Assembly: GCA_963828755.1 (NCBI GenBank)
Contig: CAWHFY010000003.1
Span: 1-64,000 of the forward strand
Length of the DNA stretch: 64,000 bases
Direction: 5' to 3'
Source of the DNA: WHSW01 sp963828755
GTDB taxonomy: Bacteria > Actinomycetota > Thermoleophilia > Solirubrobacterales > 70-9
Of this stretch, positions 37,475 to 46,155 are shown piece by piece. The translations under genes were made by a program, and so were the position numbers. Every line of letters begins with the position of its first letter. Position 1 is the first letter of the stretch. The notes under the pieces were generated by a model. It made no database searches. It was not told the DNA's origin and saw only the letters and a program-made list of their open reading frames with translations.

Positions 37475-38068
37475 TCAACATGGGACCTTGGTCTGGAAGT
37501 ACATCACGCAGAAGACCTTGCGCCCCCGGTAGCAGTAGCCCTCGAGCGCGGCGTCGCCGTTGATCCGCGTCTGGGTGTGGGCGCAGCAGTCGCACAGCTT
37601 GCGCACCGTGCCGCCGCAGCAGCGATACCAGCTGCCATCCATGTGGGGGTCGAAGTTGTAGACCCGCGAGGTCGCGTCGCAGACCCTGGTCCGGGGCGCC
37701 GGCGGCAGCGGTCGCCCGTCGGGGTCGCGCAGGGTCTTGCCGTGGCGATCGACGGGCTGGCCCTTGTCGTTGACCGCCCGCCCGAGGTCGTCGACGGGTA
37801 CCCCGTCCTCGGCGTTGAGCGGGTAGCCGTGACCGTCGATTCGCGGCAGGCCGGTCGGGTGCAGGCACGACCCGGTCGTGTAGGTGTGCCCGCAGAAGTG
37901 GTAGGCGTCGGCGTCGCCGGGCTTGACCGCCTTCGCGACCAGGCCGCCGGCGGTAAGCGCCGTCAGCGCCGCCCCGGCACGGGCGAGAAAGCCTCGCCGC
38001 GAGCTCTCCCCGGCGAGCGAGTCGAGCGCACGGCCGAACCGCTCGGCCCCGCGGCCGGGCTCAGACAC
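37475..38068 (-). CDS. Methylamine-dehydrogenase-light-chain-like Tat-exported protein
   Basis: 197 residues from a GTG at 38068. A twin-arginine signal (SRRGFLARAG at residues 23-32, then a hydrophobic Ala/Leu/Thr core) directs folded export. The mature part opens with CGHTYTTGSC, has a DG-rich central region (residues 76-120), and ends in a Cys-dense core from residue 130 with Cys at 130, 150, 151, 159, 161, 162, 179, 187 and 197. The core pattern W-Y-R-C-C, D-C-C-A-H-T-Q-T, Y-C-Y-R-G resembles MauA light chains, whose two Trp residues form tryptophan tryptophylquinone. Here Trp147 is the only Trp in the protein, and the position of the second is Tyr178 by my alignment. It is probably a redox protein. 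Enzymatic function unproven. Confidence 0.65.
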   Translation of the reverse strand: MSEPGRGAERFGRALDSLAGESSRRGFLARAGAALTALTAGGLVAKAVKPGDADAYHFCGHTYTTGSCLHPTGLPRIDGHGYPLNAEDGVPVDDLGRAVNDKGQPVDRHGKTLRDPDGRPLPPAPRTRVCDATSRVYNFDPHMDGSWYRCCGGTVRKLCDCCAHTQTRINGDAALEGYCYRGRKVFCVMYFQTKVPC

Positions 38069-38960
38069 CGATCACCCCGGCGAGCTCGCGCTCGGCCCGG
38101 CGGCGCTCGCCGGTCGCGAGCACGCTCTCGAGCTGGGCGAGGTTGTTGAAGGTCCCCTTGGCGAGCACCGCGCCGTCGAGGTCGAGCGCGATCGCGTACG
38201 GGCTGCCGGGGATCTCGAGTCGCGACCAGACCTCGGCCTCCTCGGCCTCGTCGAAGCTCGCGACGGCGACGCGTGGGTCGTTGGCGAGGGCGCGGACCGA
38301 GGGCTCGAGCGACCGGCAGATGTGGCAGCCGGCGGAGGTGAAGACGGCGAGGCCGAGCACTGCCTCCGGGTCCGGATCGAGCCGCCCGGCGAGTCCGCTC
38401 GCGGAGAACAGGGACGGGCCCTCCTCGGCGATCTCGAGCGCCGAGCCCGGCCCGAGGCGCAGTCGCAGCAGGCCGACCTCGCGCGCCAGCGCGAAGACCG
38501 CGAACGCGAGCGCCCCGCAGGCGAGCAGCGCAACCACGAGCCCGAGGCCGAGCCACTCGTCCGTCGAGAGCTCGCCCTCGGGCAGGGACGGGAGCGCGGC
38601 GAACGCCGCGGCGAGCACGGCGTTGCGCGCCACCGCGCGCCAGCCGACGGTCGAGCGGGCGCCGAAGCAGGCGCACGGGGCGCCGGCGCGCCCGCGCAGG
38701 ATCGCCGAGACCATCGTCGCGGCGAAGGTCGCCATCAGCGCCGCGGCCAGATAGGCGGCGGTTGCCGAGCCGGCGACCACGCCCGCCGCGAGGCCCAGCT
38801 CCGTTGCGATCAGCAAGCCCCAGGCGACGGTCTGCGCGCGGCGCCCGCTCACGCCGAAGGTGGCCATCGCGGCGCGACTCGATCCGGGGCTGGCCAGCTT
38901 TGCGACGCTGGCCCCCGCCAGCACACCCCCGAGGACCAGTCGCGCCACTACCTCGAGCAC
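38061..38960 (-). CDS. MauE-like membrane protein with C-terminal thioredoxin-like domain (MauE/MauD fusion)
   Basis: 299 residues. Residues 1-125 form the four-helix MauE/DoxX-type domain with its hallmark P-C-A-C-F-G (Cys96, Cys98) followed by S-T-V-G-W-R-A-V-A-R-N. A fifth helix (about 138-160) leads to a thioredoxin-fold domain with active site A-G-C-H-I-C-R (Cys212, Cys215), a cis-Pro in PGSPYAIALD, and G-T-F-N-N-L-A-Q-L-E. In methylamine utilisation MauE and MauD are separate proteins needed to form the light-chain disulfides. Here they are one chain. The stop lies inside the start of the MauA-like gene (8-base overlap), and nadA ends four bases upstream. Confidence 0.75.
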   Translation of the reverse strand: MLEVVARLVLGGVLAGASVAKLASPGSSRAAMATFGVSGRRAQTVAWGLLIATELGLAAGVVAGSATAAYLAAALMATFAATMVSAILRGRAGAPCACFGARSTVGWRAVARNAVLAAAFAALPSLPEGELSTDEWLGLGLVVALLACGALAFAVFALAREVGLLRLRLGPGSALEIAEEGPSLFSASGLAGRLDPDPEAVLGLAVFTSAGCHICRSLEPSVRALANDPRVAVASFDEAEEAEVWSRLEIPGSPYAIALDLDGAVLAKGTFNNLAQLESVLATGERRRAERELAGVIGV

Positions 38961-38964
38961 GACG

Positions 38965-39996
38965 TCAGCCTATTGAAACCATCCGCTCGATTGGGATCTT
39001 CGCCAGCTCGGCAATCTCGGCCGGGACCTTGACCTCGACCTTCAGGTCGCGCAGCGAGTCGCGGACCTTCGGCAGGGTGATCATCTTCATGTACTTGCAG
39101 AAGGCCATCCGGTTGGCCTCGATCAGGTTCGCCTGAGGGGCGGCCTGCTGCAGCGGGTAGAGCATCCCGTTCTCGGTCGCGACGATGAACTCGCCGCCGG
39201 GGTGCGCCTCGACGTGGGCGAGCATCCCCGAGGTCGAGAGCATGTGCACGCCCTCGGCGCTGATGTCGCCCGAGGCGACGTACTCGAGCGCCTGGGTCGA
39301 GCAACCGCACTCGGGGTGGATCAAGAACTCGGCGTCCGGGTGCTCGGCGCGGGTCCTGGTGATGTCATCGGGGCGGATTCCGGCGTGCACGTGACACTCC
39401 CCGTCCCAGACGTGAAAACGCGCGTAGCGCTCGGGGTCGTCGACGAGCCCGGTCTCGCGCGCGACGAACGAGCCCAGCCACATGTCGGGGCCGAAGAGGA
39501 TCTCGGTCTCGGGGCCGTGCTCGGACCAGATGTGCTCGACCACCTGGACGGCGTTCGACGACGTGCAGCAGTAGTCGGTCTCGGCCTTGACCTCGGCCGA
39601 GGTGTTCACGTACATGACCACGACCGCGCCCGGATGCTCGGCCTTCCAGACCCGCAGCTGATCGGCGTCGATCGAGTCCGAGAGCGAGCAGCCGGCGTCC
39701 GGGTCGGGGATCAGCACCGCCTTCTCGGGGGAGAGGATCGAGGCGGTCTCGGCCATGAAGTGGACCCCGCAGAAGACGATCACGTCAGCCTCGGTCGAGG
39801 CGGCGCGGCGCGAGAGCCCGAGCGAGTCGCCCATGTGATCGGCGACGTCCTGGACCTCGGGCACCTGGTAGTTGTGGGCGAGGATGACCGCGTTGCGCTC
39901 GGCGGCGAGCGCGCGGACCTCGTCCGAGAGCGTCGAGATCTGCTCCGGCGTTAGCTCGGGGGTGTCGATCGGCTGAAGTGTCGGCAGCTCTTGCAT
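38965..39996 (-). CDS. nadA: Quinolinate synthase
   Basis: An intact 343-residue enzyme. It condenses iminoaspartate with dihydroxyacetone phosphate to quinolinate in NAD biosynthesis using a [4Fe-4S] cluster. The cluster Cys residues are visible in VIVFCGVHFMAETASILSPE, LIHPECGCSTQALEYVASGD and RMAFCKYMKMITLPKVRDSL. The ILAHNYQ start motif and a CTSSNA substrate block are present. nadB is not here, and nadC is 3 kb away. It is the first gene of a tightly packed unit with the Mau-like genes, divergent from mutM. Confidence 0.95.
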   Translation of the reverse strand: MQELPTLQPIDTPELTPEQISTLSDEVRALAAERNAVILAHNYQVPEVQDVADHMGDSLGLSRRAASTEADVIVFCGVHFMAETASILSPEKAVLIPDPDAGCSLSDSIDADQLRVWKAEHPGAVVVMYVNTSAEVKAETDYCCTSSNAVQVVEHIWSEHGPETEILFGPDMWLGSFVARETGLVDDPERYARFHVWDGECHVHAGIRPDDITRTRAEHPDAEFLIHPECGCSTQALEYVASGDISAEGVHMLSTSGMLAHVEAHPGGEFIVATENGMLYPLQQAAPQANLIEANRMAFCKYMKMITLPKVRDSLRDLKVEVKVPAEIAELAKIPIERMVSIG

Positions 39997-40089
39997 GCCC
40001 GCCTCTTCCTCGTATGTTCGCCTGCCCGTGCCGGCCCCATGACCGGCCTGAAGCAGAGCGAATGACTGCGAGGCAGTTTACTGAGAGTC

Positions 40090-40986
40090 GTGCCCGAGCT
40101 GCCTGAAGTCGAGATCACCGCCCGCAGACTCGCCGCGGCGCTCGACGGCGCCGAGGTCGAGTCGACCCTCGCTCCCGGGATGGTCGCGGTGAAGACGCTC
40201 GACCCACCGCTGAGCGCGCTCGAGGGCATGCGCGTCTCGGGCACCCGCCGAATCGGCAAGATGCCGGTCATCCACTTCGCCGTCCCTGAGCAGACCCCGT
40301 CGGACCGGACGCGAAGCGGAGGATCCGACGGGCAGTTGTTCCTCCTCGTACATCTCATGTCCGCCGGCCGCCTCCAGGTGTTCGACAAGCGCGCCTCGCT
40401 CAAGGACCGCGCCTCGCGGGTGCTGATCCGGCTCGCGGACGGCCGGGAACTGCGGCTGCGGGAGTTCGGGACCAAGCAGCGGGCCTGGACGAAGCTCTAC
40501 CGCCCGGGCGGGGTCGAGGCCGACGAGATGGTCGCGACGCTCGGCCCCGAGGCGTGGCCGGCGCCGCCGGTCGAGGCGCTCGCCGAGGCGATCGACGAGC
40601 CGCGCCAGCTGCACCCGCTGCTGCGCGATCAGCGCGTGATCGCCGGGATTGGGCGGTCCTGGGTCGATGAGGTCCTCTGGGAGGCGAAGCTGGCGCCGTT
40701 TCGCAAGGGCGCCGACCTCGACCCGGCGGAGGTCGAGGCGCTGCATGCCGCGCTCCACGTGCTCGGGGACGCGATCGACCACTACGAGGAGGTGGTCGGC
40801 GACCAGGTCCCCGACAAGCTGCCGATGCCGCTGCGCGTCCACCGGCGCGAGGGCGAGCCGTGCCCGCGTTGCGGGACGACGATCGAGGCGGTCTACTTCG
40901 CCGAGCACCAGACCAACTACTGCCCGACCTGCCAAACGGGCGGCAAGGTGCTGAAGGACCGGCGGCTCTCGCGCCTGCTGAAGTAG
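40090..40986 (+). CDS. mutM: Formamidopyrimidine-DNA glycosylase (Fpg/Nei family)
   Basis: 298 residues from a GTG at 40090. The N-terminal M-P-E-L-P-E-V-E supplies the catalytic Pro2 and Glu3. The beta-lysine is in GTRRIGKMPVIHFA. The helix-two-turn-helix region carries RQLHPLLRDQRVIAGIGRSW, and a C-terminal zinc finger (C-P-R-C ... C-P-T-C) ends the chain. It removes oxidised purines such as 8-oxoguanine. Around residues 73-88 a short polar insertion (PEQTPSDRTRSGGSDGQ) precedes the strand LFLLVHLMSAGRLQVFD. It shares a 93-base divergent gap with nadA and converges on DUF2330. Confidence 0.92.
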   Translation: MPELPEVEITARRLAAALDGAEVESTLAPGMVAVKTLDPPLSALEGMRVSGTRRIGKMPVIHFAVPEQTPSDRTRSGGSDGQLFLLVHLMSAGRLQVFDKRASLKDRASRVLIRLADGRELRLREFGTKQRAWTKLYRPGGVEADEMVATLGPEAWPAPPVEALAEAIDEPRQLHPLLRDQRVIAGIGRSWVDEVLWEAKLAPFRKGADLDPAEVEALHAALHVLGDAIDHYEEVVGDQVPDKLPMPLRVHRREGEPCPRCGTTIEAVYFAEHQTNYCPTCQTGGKVLKDRRLSRLLK

Positions 40987-40989
40987 AGC

Positions 40990-41987
40990 TCAGCCGCTGG
41001 GCGGCCGGGTCAGCAGCACGAGGCCGGCGGCGAAGGCGAACCCGGCGACGATGATCGCGATCAGCGCCGCGGTCGAGATCCCACTGTCGTCCTCGGGCGC
41101 CGCCTCGTCGGCGACCGGCGCGACGGTGGCCGCAGCCTCGTTCGCCACCGCCGGGTCGATCTGCAGGTCGCTGGTGAATCGCGACGGGTCGGCGGCGGTC
41201 GCCTCCAACCTGGTCACGTAACCGCCGTCGCCGAAGACCCGGCCGAGACCGGCGGGCGGCGGCGGCCGGAGCTCGTCGACCCCGCCCTCCCAGACCGTCT
41301 CGAGCCCGTTCACGGCCCGCGGCCCGTCGGCGAGCGTGTACAGGGTCAGGTCGAGCGGCTCGGTCGCGAGCTGCTCGAGGCGCATCGGGTAGACGTAATC
41401 CTCGGCCGCAAACGAGATCTCCAGCGGCCGGGTCGGCCCGTCGGTCTTGGGAGCGAGGCGGATCGCGACGAACCGCCAACCCTCGTCGGCGTAGTCGGAG
41501 AGGATCGGCTCCGCCCCCTCCGGCAGCGGATAGCCGTTGCGGTCGAGCCACTCCTGCAGGGCGGCGCCATCGCCCGCTCCGAGCCTGGCGACGTCGTAGC
41601 CGCCGACGTTCTCGCGCCCGATCACCTCGACCGGCGGCGCGGCCGCGGCGGCATCGCCGGAGCCCCCGCCGCCGAGCCGACCACCGGCGGGGCGGTCGCG
41701 CGGTCGAGGTAGGCCAGCGGGTCGCCGCCGCGCACCGCCTCGACGGTCGGCGTCGCGGGGACGGGGAGGACGACCGCCGCGCGCTCGGTGCCGTCGCTCG
41801 TCAGGTCGAGGCTGAGCACGATCCGCTCGCGCCCCGGCGCCTCGATCACCAGGCCGCGCTCCTGCGAGACGGTGGCGTCGATCGCGATCCCGCAGCCGCA
41901 GGCCTGCGCCGGCCGCGGCGCCAGCGTCAGCGCGACGACCAGTGTGCAGCCGGCGAGCGCTGCGACGGCCGGCCGCAGCCGGCTCAC
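40990..41987 (-). CDS. DUF2330 surface protein (frameshifted)
   Basis: It starts at a GTG at 41987 that overlaps the stop of the upstream gene. It has a signal peptide (VAALAGCTLVVALTLAPRPAQA), a C-G-C-G after the cut, and the family's strand-rich core (QERGLVIEAPGRERIVLSLD, then ERAAVVLPVPATPTVEAVRG). A C-terminal helix (STAALIAIIVAGFAFAAGLV) anchors the protein, so it is exposed outside. One break near 41640 separates the two halves; joined they give about 330 residues. Function unknown. Confidence 0.75.
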
Positions 41988-42499
41988 CGGTTGAACAGGC
42001 CGCCGACCAACGCCCGGCCGACGGTCAGCGGGTGGTTGAGCACCGTCGCCACCCGGCCCTTCAGGGTCAGCGGGTCGTGGGCGATCCCGAGCTGGCGCAG
42101 GATCGTGCCGGCGTCGAAGTACACGCGCTCGCAGACGAGGCCCTCACCCTCGAACAGGAACATCGCGCAGAAGCGCATCTCGAACTCGCGCCCGGTCGCC
42201 GGCAGACCGCGGAACGAGCCCAGGTGGGTGCCGTAGAGCATCGCCTCGACGATCACCGCGTCATCCGAGTGATGAAGGGCGATCAGCTCGTTGCGCTGGT
42301 CGGGGAACGCGGTCCTCGTCTCGTCGAAGTAGCGGTCGACCTCAGCGGTGCCGTCGAAGACGTCGCCGGTTGCGATCAGCTCGTAGCGCGGGTGCTCGAA
42401 CGTCTCCATCGTGACGTCGAACTCGTGCCGGTTCTCGGACTCCATGTGCTCGATCACGAGCGCCTCGCGCTTTGCCCTGAGGGCCTTGGTCGGCGGCAT
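41984..42499 (-). CDS. SnoaL-like ester cyclase/NTF2-fold protein
   Basis: 171 residues with the cone-shaped NTF2-like fold of SnoaL polyketide cyclases: ENRHEFDVTMETFEHPRYEL, GTAEVDRYFDETRTAFPDQR, and VIVEAMLYGTHLGSFRGLPA, followed by the FLFEGEGLVCERVYFDAGTI strands. The last 25 residues are a positively charged tail. Such proteins bind small hydrophobic ligands, and no polyketide genes are nearby. It is the second of three NTF2-like genes in this cluster and overlaps DUF2330 by four bases. Confidence 0.78.
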   Translation of the reverse strand: MPPTKALRAKREALVIEHMESENRHEFDVTMETFEHPRYELIATGDVFDGTAEVDRYFDETRTAFPDQRNELIALHHSDDAVIVEAMLYGTHLGSFRGLPATGREFEMRFCAMFLFEGEGLVCERVYFDAGTILRQLGIAHDPLTLKGRVATVLNHPLTVGRALVGGLFNR

Positions 42500-42510
42500 C
42501 GCGGGCCAGA

Positions 42511-42933
42511 CTACTCCGAGGCGATCATGGCGCGCGCCTGGGACTCATCGACGAACAGGCCGAAGCGGTCGACCAGGCCGTCGGTGATCCGGATCGCGAC
42601 GGAGACGTGGGGCTCGAACTCGTCGGGGCTGCCGCGTCCGCGCACGCGCGCGGTCGCCAGGATCAGGACCCATCCGTCGCGCGGCTCCTCGATCTCGGCG
42701 TCGACGAGCTCGATGAATGCCCAGAGCTCGTCGAGGCGCTCGAACCATTGCCGGAGCCCGTCGTGGCCCCGGTACATCGGCTCGTGGCCCGGCCGGTCGT
42801 AGAGCGTCCAGGCCTGGACGTCCTCGGTGCACATCCGCTGCGCCTCCTCGACGCTGCGGCGCACGAAGACGTCGAGGCCCAGCCTCGCAAGCCCTGCGTT
42901 CTCACCCACGGTTTCACCCACCCCCACCGACAA
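42511..42933 (-). CDS. SnoaL/NTF2-like protein, 140 aa
   Basis: The order is a helical start (LGLDVFVRRSVEEAQRMCTE), RPGHEPMYRGHDGLRQWFER, and C-terminal strands (DGWVLILATARVRGRGSPDE, then EPHVSVAIRITDGLVDRFGL). This is the usual NTF2-like domain. The function is not predictable. It lies 11 bases upstream of the ester cyclase gene and 30 bases downstream of nadC. Confidence 0.75.
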   Translation of the reverse strand: MSVGVGETVGENAGLARLGLDVFVRRSVEEAQRMCTEDVQAWTLYDRPGHEPMYRGHDGLRQWFERLDELWAFIELVDAEIEEPRDGWVLILATARVRGRGSPDEFEPHVSVAIRITDGLVDRFGLFVDESQARAMIASE

Positions 42934-42963
42934 TATCCGGGGCCGCGCGCGCGGGCAAGCGAC

Positions 42964-43807
42964 TCAGGCGAGCTCGAGCAGCAGGCTGAGGTCCAGCGCT
43001 GGAGCCGAGTGGGTGAGCGCGCCGACCGAGATCAGCTCGACCCCGGTGGCGGCGATCCCGGCCACCGTCTCGAGGTTGACGCCCCCGGATGCCTCGAGCC
43101 TCGCCGCCGACCGGGCGGCGTCGCGGGCGCCAACCGCGGCCCGCAGCTCACCCTCGTCCATGTTGTCGAGCAGCAGCCGGTCGGCGCCGCCGGCCAGCGC
43201 CTCGGCGACCTCGTCGGCGTCGCGGCACTCGACCTCGACCTCGAGCTCGGGGTGGGCGGCAGCGGCGAGCTCGATGGCGCGGCGGACCCCGCCGGCGATC
43301 GCGACGTGGTTCTCCTTGATCAGGATCGCGTCGTCGAGGCCCATGCGATGGTTGCGCCCGCCGCCGGCGGCCACCGCGCGCTTCTCGAGCGCGCGCAGAC
43401 CGGGGGTCGTCTTGCGGGTGTCGAGGATCACGGCACCGCTACCGCGGATCGCGTCGACGTAACGGGCCGTGAGGGTCGCTACCCCGGAAAGGTGGGCGAG
43501 CAGGTTGAGCGCGGTGCGCTCGCCGGCGAGCAGGCTCCGGGCCGGGCCGCTGATCAGCGCGACCTCGGCGGGGACCGAGTCGCGCCACTGGCCCTCGATC
43601 ATCAGCCGGTCGAACGCGTCGGCGCCCGCCTGTCGAAAGACCTCTTCGGCGACGTCGAGCCCGAACACCACACCGGCCTGCTTCTGCACCAGGCGGGCGC
43701 GGGCACGGGCCGCGGCCGGCACCGTCGCCTCCGAGGTCACGTCACCGAGCGCCGAGGTCCTCGGCGAGCGCCCGGCGAACGAGGTCGGCGAGCTCCGGGG
43801 TCGCCAT
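42964..43807 (-). CDS. nadC: Nicotinate-nucleotide pyrophosphorylase (carboxylating) (frameshifted)
   Basis: It converts quinolinate and PRPP to nicotinate mononucleotide. It starts at the ATG at 43807 (ATPELADLVRRALAEDLGA). One break near 43740 separates this from GDVTSEATVPAAARARARLV, the usual E-D-x-G-x-G-D-x-T-S signature. Further landmarks are ERTALNLLAHLSGVATLTAR, ILDTRKTTPGLRALEKRAVA, and GGGRNHRMGLDDAILIKENH. The LLDNMDEGELRAAV and LEASGGVNLETVA segments complete the barrel. It is downstream of the FIST gene (58 bases). Confidence 0.93.
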
Positions 43808-43865
43808 CAATACACCAGGCGCCTCAACAGCGACGCGACTCGGCTTCGGCCTATCGGCCTCCGCC

Positions 43866-45024
43866 TCATTTGGGGAAGACGGCGATCGTGGCCGTGAAGC
43901 CGTGCAGGAAGTTGCGCCCGCCAACCGGCCCGATCTCACCGGCGCAGAAGAAGCCGGCCGTCGGCGCCGCGAACGCGTCCTCGAGCGCCCCGGCGTCGTG
44001 GTCGGGGACGTCGAACATGTGCGAGCCGCGCCCGTTGCAGGTGAACAGCAGCGCCCCGGCCGGCGCCGCCCCGGCGAGCGCGCCGGTCTGCATCCGTAGC
44101 GCCTCGCGCAGGTCCTCGTCGGCGGTGGCGCCGTCGCGAACGTGCATGCGGACCGTCTGGCCGACCCGGACCCGCTCCCCGATCGCGAGCTCGGCGCGCT
44201 CCGGATCCGCGCCGAGGATCGGGCGGACGAGGAAGTCCCCGCGCTCGTACTCGGGCTGGTTCTCGTCGATCACGATCCCGAGCATCAGCCCCTGCGCGGC
44301 GAGCATCTGCTCGCGCGGCTCGAGCTCGGCGATCGCCTCCCGCAGGCGCTCGATCGCCGGCTTCGAGGCGAGCTGCTCGATCACGTTGCCGCGCGCCGCG
44401 GTGATCGTCATCTCCGGCCCGATGGGGGTCGCGCCCTGCGAGACGCAGGGAAGCACCGGGACGCCGGCAAGCCCGGCGGCGACCGCGCCCCCGGCGACCA
44501 CCTCGCGATCGAAGAACAGCGGCGCGGAGCCCGACGCGGCGGCGCTCGCGAGCCCGCCGAGGATCGGCATCCCGGGACGCTCCGCGTTCAGCGAACGCAG
44601 CAGGGCTTCGGCGCTGAACGTGTAGGGGTCGGCGAGCAGCAGGGCCGCCTCGCCGAGCTCCTCGGGGTCCGGCAGGCCCTCGATCGAGGCGCTCTCGGCG
44701 CCGGCGTTCGCCTCGAGGTGGTGGGTCGTGATCCGCGCCCCCGGGGCCGAGAGCGCCCAGACGACCGCTCCCGGGCCGCCCTCGAGCTCGCGACCGCCGC
44801 CGACCACGCCGCCGGCGCCGCAGCCGATCAGCGCTGCCGGGGAGAGCCGCTCGTGCACCGCGTCCAGCAGCTCGTCCGCCTCGCTCAGGTGCGGGGCGCC
44901 GGCGAACACGAGCGCCAGGTCGCACTCCGCGCCGAGGTCGGCCGCGGCCGCGGCGGCGGCATCGCGCGAACGCCGCTGCCGTATCGGGGCGATCTGAGAT
45001 CCCGACTGCGACGGTGCTCGCCAT
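43866..45024 (-). CDS. FIST N/C sensory domain protein (frameshifted)
   Basis: It starts at the ATG at 45024 (MASTVAVGISDRPDTAAAFA). After a break near 44960 it reads on through a FIST_N domain (LIGCGAGGVVGGGRELEGGP; PMPILGGLASAAASGSAPLF) and FIST_C (LMLGIVIDENQPEYERGDFL; GALLFTCNGRGSHMFDVPDH, then GFFCAGEIGPVGGRNFLHGF). These domains bind small ligands such as amino acids and often precede signalling domains. Here the chain ends after FIST_C, so it is a stand-alone sensor of about 386 residues. It is placed two bases after prfB. Confidence 0.82.
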
Positions 45025-45026
45025 CG

Positions 45027-46142
45027 TCAGCCCGATCCGGCCGCCTGGTTGAGGTACTCGCGCACGAACCCGTCGAGGTCGCCGTCGAGCACCCGGGCGG
45101 CGTCGCCGACCTCGAACCCGGTCCGGTGGTCCTTGACGCGGGTGGTCGGGTGCAGCGTGTAGCTGCGGATCTGCGACCCCCACTCTGCCGCCTTCTGCTC
45201 GCCGCGCTCGGCGGCGAGCTCGGCGGCGCGCTTGCGCTCCTCCTCCTCCAGCAGCCGTGCGCGCAGCATCCGCATGGCGGTCGCCTTGTTCTGGGTCTGG
45301 GAGCGCTCGTTCTGACACTGGACGACGATCCCGGTGGGCACGTGGGTGATCCGGACCGCGGAGTCGGTCTTGTTGACGTGCTGGCCGCCGGCGCCGGAGG
45401 CCCGGTAGGTGTCGATCCGCAGGTCCTCCTCGTCGATGTCGACGTCGACCTCGTCGTCGACCAGCGGCGCGACGTCGACCTGGGCGAAGGCGGTGTGGCG
45501 GCGCGACTGGGCGTCGAACGGCGAGATCCGGACCAGCCGGTGGACGCCGCGCTCGGCGGCGAAGAGGCCGTAGGCGTTCTCCCCCTTGGCGATGAAGCTC
45601 GCCGACTTGATCCCGGCCTCCTCGCCCTCGGCGACGCCTCCGCCATCTCGACCTCGAAGCCGCGCCGCTCGGCCCAGCGCAGGTACATGCGCAACAGCAT
45701 CTCGGCCCAGTCCTGGGAGTCGGTGCCGCCGGCTCCGGAGCGGACCGTGACGACCGCGTCGCCGCCGTCGTACGTGCCGCTGAACAGGCGCGCCTCCTCG
45801 AGCTCGGCGAGCCGCGACTCGACCGAGCCCAGCTGCGAGTCGAGTTCGTCGGCGAGCTCGGCGTCCTCCGTCGCCATCTCGGCGAGCTCGCCGAGGTCAC
45901 CGACGTCGGCCTCGAGCCCGCGGAAGGTCTCGAGCCGGCGCTGGGCGCGGGCGTGCGATGCGGAGACCGAGGCGGCGCGCTCCTGGTCGTCCCAGAACCC
46001 CGGGGCGCCCATCTCGCCCTCCAGCCGGGCTAGCTCCGATTCGAGCTTGGCCGGGTCAAAGGTAGTCCGCGAGCAGGGTCAAGCCCTCGCGGATCTCAGC
46101 GATCCTCGAGCTCACAGCCTCCGTCGAAGGTGCCTCGGCCAT
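45027..46142 (-). CDS. prfB: Peptide chain release factor 2, with programmed +1 frameshift
   Basis: It recognises UGA and UAA stops. The first frame begins at the ATG at 46142 (MAEAPSTEAVSSRIAEIREG), continues to L-A-D-Y-L and stops at a TGA. The +1 frame continues D-P-A-K-L-E-S-E-L and on to MGAPGFWDDQERAASVSASH. The peptidyl-hydrolysis motif is GAGGQHVNKTDSAVRITHVP. A second break near 45635 (after EMAEA) lies outside any recoding signal and is probably a sequence error. Downstream comes FIST, and upstream an NTF2-like gene and secA, an order often seen in actinobacteria. Confidence 0.93.
46055..46061 (-). promoter_or_regulatory. prfB: prfB recoding site CTTTGAC
   Basis: Read on the minus strand, CTT-TGA-C is the universal slip site: the tRNA-Leu on CTT shifts to TTT... 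as UGA waits for RF2. This makes prfB expression depend inversely on the RF2 level. The upstream nine bases (GCGGACTAC) lack the AGGGGG-like stimulator of enterobacteria. Confidence 0.9.
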
Positions 46143-46155
46143 GCGCCCAGCGTAC

